Part shown: positions 60,584 to 64,000 of the stretch, one piece after another | Layout: each line of letters opens with the position of its first letter | How positions within the stretch are numbered: the stretch's first letter is position 1 | From: Tardiphaga sp. P9-11 | GTDB taxonomy: Bacteria; Pseudomonadota; Alphaproteobacteria; Rhizobiales; Xanthobacteraceae | Assembly (NCBI RefSeq): GCF_008329525.1 | Contig: NZ_NPKQ01000002.1 | Coordinates: 992,001 to 1,056,000 of the forward strand | Direction: 5' to 3' | DNA length: 64,000 bases | Position numbers and translations under genes: made by a program | The notes under the pieces: model-generated | The model's database searches: none | What the model was told of the DNA's origin: nothing | The model's input: only the letters and a program-made list of their open reading frames with translations

Positions 60584-61843
60584 TTACTGATAGCCCTTGG
60601 GGAACGGATCCGGCTCGATCAGTTCGGGCGTCTCGTAGACCACCTTGAACTGGCCATCGAGCTGGGCCTGACCGACGCGGGCCTTCGACCACAGATGGTG
60701 GTTCGGATGGATCTTGACGTAGCCTTCCGGGGCCTTGGTGAATTCGATGCCGGCGGAAGCCGCAGCGATCTTGTCGATATCGAAGGATCCGGCTTTTTCG
60801 ACGGTCATTTTCCATAGCCACGGGCCGAGATAGGCAGCCTGCGTCACGTCGCCGATCACGGTCTTCTCACCCCACATCTTCTTGAAGGCGGCGACGAATT
60901 CCTTGTTGTTCGGATTATCGAGCGATTGGAAGTACTTCATACAGGCATAGGCGCCCGCGATGTTCTCGCCGCCGATACCGTCGATTTCATCCTCAGTGAC
61001 CGAGATGGTCAGCATGGTCTGCTTCGACAGATCGATGCCCGCTGCCTTGAGCTGCTTGTAGAAGGCGACGTTGGAGCCGCCGACGACTGCGGCATAGATC
61101 ACATCCGGCTTGGTCAACTTGATCTTGTTGATGACCGAGTTGAACTGGGTGTGGCCGAGCGGGAAGTATTCTTCGCCTGCGACCTTGCCACCGAGCTTGC
61201 CCTCGATGTGCTTGCGGGCAATCTTCATTGACGTGCGTGGCCAGATATAGTCCGAGCCGATCAGATAGTAGCTCTTGCCGTTCTTCGTCTTGGAGACCCA
61301 GTCGAGGCCGGCGAGGATCTGTTGGGTGGCTTCCTGACCGGTGTAGATCACGTTCTTGGACTGCTCGAGGCCTTCATAGAAGGTCGGGTAGTACAGCATG
61401 CCGTTGTACTGCTCCATGACCGGCAGCACCGCCTTGCGGGAGGCCGAGGTCCAGCAGCCCATGATGGCGGCGACCTTGTCGTTGACCAGCAGCTTTTTGG
61501 CCTTTTCGGCGAAAGTCGGCCAGTCCGAGGCACCGTCTTCCTGGATGAATTTGATCTTGCGGCCGAGCACGCCGCCCATGGCGTTGATCTGGTCGATGGC
61601 TAGCTTTTCAGCCTGCACCGAGCCGGTTTCCGAGATGGCCATGGTACCGGTAACCGAATGCAGGATGCCGACAGTGACTTCCGTATCGGTGACCGCGAGG
61701 CCGGTGGTGTTGATGGCCGAAGTGGCAGGCGCCTGCGCAAAAGATGTGCGCGGAAGCAACGACATTGCCGGCAAAGCCGCCATGCCCATCAGCAGTTTAC
61801 GCCGCAATGGCGAGTGCAAGCCCGGTTTCTTCTCGTCTGACAT
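60584..61843 (-). CDS. urtA: Amide/urea ABC transporter substrate-binding protein, UrtA type
   Basis: A 419-residue periplasmic binding protein. The signal (residues ~1-36) begins with LRRKLLMGMAALPAMSLL, a twin-arginine-like start ending FAQA. The mature protein has UrtA/AmiC features: TVGILHSVTGTMAISETG, GCWTSASRKAVLPVMEQYNG, LLYYPTFYEG-type MLYYPTFYEGLEQS and YLIGSDYIWPRTS. The family binds urea, formamide or acetamide. ATG 61843 is chosen since it begins the signal. It heads the operon with fmdA and fmdB. A 41-bp inverted repeat lies 57 nt upstream. Confidence 0.92.
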   Translation of the reverse strand: MSDEKKPGLHSPLRRKLLMGMAALPAMSLLPRTSFAQAPATSAINTTGLAVTDTEVTVGILHSVTGTMAISETGSVQAEKLAIDQINAMGGVLGRKIKFIQEDGASDWPTFAEKAKKLLVNDKVAAIMGCWTSASRKAVLPVMEQYNGMLYYPTFYEGLEQSKNVIYTGQEATQQILAGLDWVSKTKNGKSYYLIGSDYIWPRTSMKIARKHIEGKLGGKVAGEEYFPLGHTQFNSVINKIKLTKPDVIYAAVVGGSNVAFYKQLKAAGIDLSKQTMLTISVTEDEIDGIGGENIAGAYACMKYFQSLDNPNNKEFVAAFKKMWGEKTVIGDVTQAAYLGPWLWKMTVEKAGSFDIDKIAAASAGIEFTKAPEGYVKIHPNHHLWSKARVGQAQLDGQFKVVYETPELIEPDPFPKGYQ

Positions 61844-61899
61844 TTCAACCCCACTGGTTTCGAGTACGCCTATTGGTGAGGCAAGCATTGCTGAACTTG

Positions 61900-61940
61900 T
61901 GCGGTGCACGGATACGCGAGATCGCGTATACTGCACCGCA
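61900..61940. promoter_or_regulatory. 41-bp interrupted inverted repeat in divergent promoter region
   Basis: Outer arms TGCGGTGCA / TGCACCGCA and inner arms ATACGCG / CGCGTAT are nested, with loop AGAT and 3-nt and 2-nt spacers. It is centred at about 61920, 77 nt from the urtA start and 85 nt from the sensor start. A further GCATTGC / GCAATGC pair flanks it at 61885 and 61962. Likely an operator for a dimeric regulator. Confidence 0.6.
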
Positions 61941-62004
61941 AAATGCCGACGTAGGTTTTCGGCAATGCAAATATGCGTAGTTGAACAGGGTCAGGAGCGA
62001 AGTA

Positions 62005-64000
62005 GTGGCAGGGCGGCAGCGTATCGACCGCGTGAGACGCCAGTACAACCAATGGGTCGCCAACCAGACCCTTGAGGACTACGCCCTCCGCTTCACCGCG
62101 AAGAGCGCCCGGCGCTGGTCCGCCGCGCGGGTCGCCAATACGGCGCTCGGCGCCATCTCGTTTCTGGCCCTCGAGGCCATCGGCGGCACCATCACCATCA
62201 ATTACGGCATGACCAACGCCACAGCGGCGATCCTGGTGGTCAGTGTCATCATTTTTTGCTGCGGATTGCCGATCGCGTATCATGCCGCAAAATGCGGCAT
62301 CGATATTGACCTCCTCACCCGCGGCGCCGGCTTCGGCTATATTGGCTCAACTGTTACATCGCTAATCTACGCGTCTTTCACCTTCATCTTTTTCGCCATC
62401 GAGGCCGTCATTCTCGCTTCGGCGCTGGAGATGTGTTTCGATATTCCGCGTCCTATCGGCTACCTGATATCGGCGGTGGTCATCATCCCCCTGGTGACTC
62501 ACGGCATCACGCTGATCAGCCGTTTCCAGCTCTGGACCCAGCCGATCTGGCTGGTACTAAATCTGCTGCCCTTCGCGGCCATCGCCTATTCCAGCCGCGA
62601 CTCCTTCGTGGCATGGACCAAATTTCCGGGCGACCACGGCAGCGCCGCTGGCCATCTCGATCTCCTGCTGTTTGGCACGGCCGCGTCCGTCGTGTTCTCG
62701 CTGGTCGCGCAGATCGGCGAACAGGTCGACTTCCTGCGCTTTCTGCCTCGCGACCGCCGCAGCTCCAAGGTGAGCTGGTGGGTGGCGCTACTCTGCGCAG
62801 GCCCGGGCTGGATCATCGTCGGCGCCATCAAGCTGCTGGCCGGCTCATTCCTCGCCTATTTTGCACTGACCCACGGCATCTCCGCCGAACACGCCGCCGA
62901 GCCTGCGCATATGTATCTCGAAGCGTTTCGCTATGTGCTGTCGCAGCCAGATTTGGCGCTCGCACTGACCGGCACCTTCGTGATCCTGTCGCAGCTCAAG
63001 ATCAACGTGACCAATGCCTATGCCGGCTCGATCGCCTGGTCGAACTTCTTCTCGCGCCTCACCCACAGCCATCCCGGCCGCGTCGTCTGGCTGGTGTTTA
63101 ACGTTCTGGTCGCGCTGCTGCTGATGGAGATCGGCGTCTACAAGGCGCTGGAGCAGACACTGGCGCTCTACTCCAACGTTGCGATTGCATGGGTCGGCGC
63201 GCTGGTCGCCGATCTGGTCATCAACAAGCCGCTCGGACTGCGCCCGCAGCAGATGGAGTTCAAGCGCGCGCATCTCTACGACATCAACCCGGTCGGCGTC
63301 GGCGCCATGCTGGCCGCCACCGTGATGTCGGTCAGCGCGTTTTATGGATTGTTCGGCCCCACGGCCAAGGCACTGTCGCCCTTCGTCGCTCTGGTTACTG
63401 CCCTCGTGATTGCCCCGATCATCGCCTTTGCGACAGGCGGGAAATACTACATTGCCCGCAAGCCGAAGCGCGCCTGGCAAAATATGGCGGCGATCCAATG
63501 CTGTATCTGCGAGCACTCGTTCGAGCCCGAGGACATGGCCCACTGCCCGGCCTATGCCGGCCCGATCTGCTCGCTGTGCTGCTCGCTCGACGCCCGCTGC
63601 CACGATCTCTGCAAGCCGCATGCGCGGATCGACGCGCAGATGTCGGCGACGTTCGGAAAATTGCTGCCGGAGCCGATCCTGGCCCGGCTCAACTCGCAGC
63701 TCGGCCATTATCTTGGCGTGTTCATGATCGCTGCCGGCCTCGTCGGCCTGACGCTGGGACTGATCTATCTGCAGACCTCCGCCGCCTCGCCGGGAGACAG
63801 CGCGCAGGTCTCGGAAGTGCTGTGGAAAGTGTTCTTCGCGCTGGCGATCATCATCGGCGTGGTGGCATGGCTATTCGTGCTGGCCAAGCAAAGCCGTCGC
63901 GCCGCTGAAGCCGAGACCAAGCGGCAGACCACGCTGCTGATGCAGGAAATCGACGCGCACAAGCGCACCGATGCCGAGCTGCAGCGCGCCAAGGAGGTCG
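62005..64000 (+). CDS. NCS1-type permease fused to probable sensor histidine kinase (C-terminus outside window)
   Basis: At least 665 residues, open to the right edge. Residues ~45-480 are a 12-helix NCS1 (purine-cytosine/hydantoin) permease: NYGMTNATAAILVVSV, FGYIGSTVTSLIYASFTFIF, NVTNAYAGSIAWSNFFSRLT. Residues 499-536 carry nine cysteines (499, 500, 502, 514, 522, 525, 526, 532, 536), a probable metal-binding knot. Two more helices (~565-585, ~605-628) lead into a coiled coil (LLMQEIDAHKRTDAELQRAK) of the kind that precedes a HisKA domain. GTG 62005 is chosen with AGGAG upstream. It is divergent from the amide transporter operon. The kinase part itself is inferred. Confidence 0.8.
   Translation, partial: MAGRQRIDRVRRQYNQWVANQTLEDYALRFTAKSARRWSAARVANTALGAISFLALEAIGGTITINYGMTNATAAILVVSVIIFCCGLPIAYHAAKCGIDIDLLTRGAGFGYIGSTVTSLIYASFTFIFFAIEAVILASALEMCFDIPRPIGYLISAVVIIPLVTHGITLISRFQLWTQPIWLVLNLLPFAAIAYSSRDSFVAWTKFPGDHGSAAGHLDLLLFGTAASVVFSLVAQIGEQVDFLRFLPRDRRSSKVSWWVALLCAGPGWIIVGAIKLLAGSFLAYFALTHGISAEHAAEPAHMYLEAFRYVLSQPDLALALTGTFVILSQLKINVTNAYAGSIAWSNFFSRLTHSHPGRVVWLVFNVLVALLLMEIGVYKALEQTLALYSNVAIAWVGALVADLVINKPLGLRPQQMEFKRAHLYDINPVGVGAMLAATVMSVSAFYGLFGPTAKALSPFVALVTALVIAPIIAFATGGKYYIARKPKRAWQNMAAIQCCICEHSFEPEDMAHCPAYAGPICSLCCSLDARCHDLCKPHARIDAQMSATFGKLLPEPILARLNSQLGHYLGVFMIAAGLVGLTLGLIYLQTSAASPGDSAQVSEVLWKVFFALAIIIGVVAWLFVLAKQSRRAAEAETKRQTTLLMQEIDAHKRTDAELQRAKEV

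Overview
The window is G+C-rich alphaproteobacterial chromosome. Several signs point to the Rhizobiales family Nitrobacteraceae/Bradyrhizobiaceae (Bradyrhizobium, Rhodopseudomonas, Tardiphaga or Afipia type): the flbT/flaF flagellin regulators, the PmtA-type phospholipid methyltransferase, the type-2 ferredoxin-NADP reductase, CtrA-like sites, an EcfG-like stress promoter, and a giant apolipoprotein-like polar-growth protein. I could not resolve the genus. I saw no rRNA, tRNA or CRISPR array. The only mobile DNA I recognise is a short IS5-type transposase relic.

Layout. (1) 1-10.2 kb, all minus strand: a late flagellar block reading flgE-flgK-flgL, two flagellin genes, flbT, flaF. It has a sigma-54 promoter before flgE and matching leader elements before both flagellins. 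(2) 10.3-25 kb: housekeeping, stress and redox genes. These are msrB, a DAO-type oxidase, a SixA-type phosphatase, a universal stress protein, a DUF892 stress protein, a YbhN flippase-like protein, a secreted SGNH hydrolase, an MFS pump with a divergent LysR regulator, DUF4865, DUF2147, ferredoxin-NADP reductase, a thioesterase and a 2Fe-2S ferredoxin. (3) 25-31.4 kb: an Hpt phosphotransfer gene and a 1804-residue membrane-anchored repeat protein resembling the growth pole ring protein of Rhizobiales, diverging from a region with a perfect CtrA motif. (4) 31.4-47 kb: an Mla/MCE lipid-transport operon, a dipeptide epimerase, an MFS carrier, a PLP dehydratase, a lipid-modification operon (pmtA, LpxH-like phosphatase, GT4 glycosyltransferase), a small HEXXH protein, an FAD monooxygenase, and thiD. 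(5) 47-55 kb: a homodimeric 2-oxoacid dehydrogenase E1 with a divergent Lrp regulator, an MHYT-GGDEF-EAL protein with a degenerate cyclase site, a DMT exporter and an aldo/keto reductase. (6) 55-64 kb: an amide/urea module. urtABCDE-type ABC transporter genes run into fmdA (formamidase) and fmdB. Divergent from them is an NCS1 permease fused to a probable sensor kinase, which continues past the window.

How they work together. Region 6 looks like a self-contained nitrogen-scavenging system: a membrane sensor shaped like a nucleobase/hydantoin transporter, an ABC importer and an intracellular amidase. A 41-bp inverted repeat lies between the sensor and the transporter. Regions 1, 3 and 4 are linked by three perfect TTAA-N7-TTAAC motifs near a flagellin gene, the polar-growth gene and the mla operon, suggesting one cell-cycle regulator may touch motility, pole growth and envelope lipid transport. 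FlbT and the matching hairpins in the two flagellin leaders suggest post-transcriptional control of filament synthesis.
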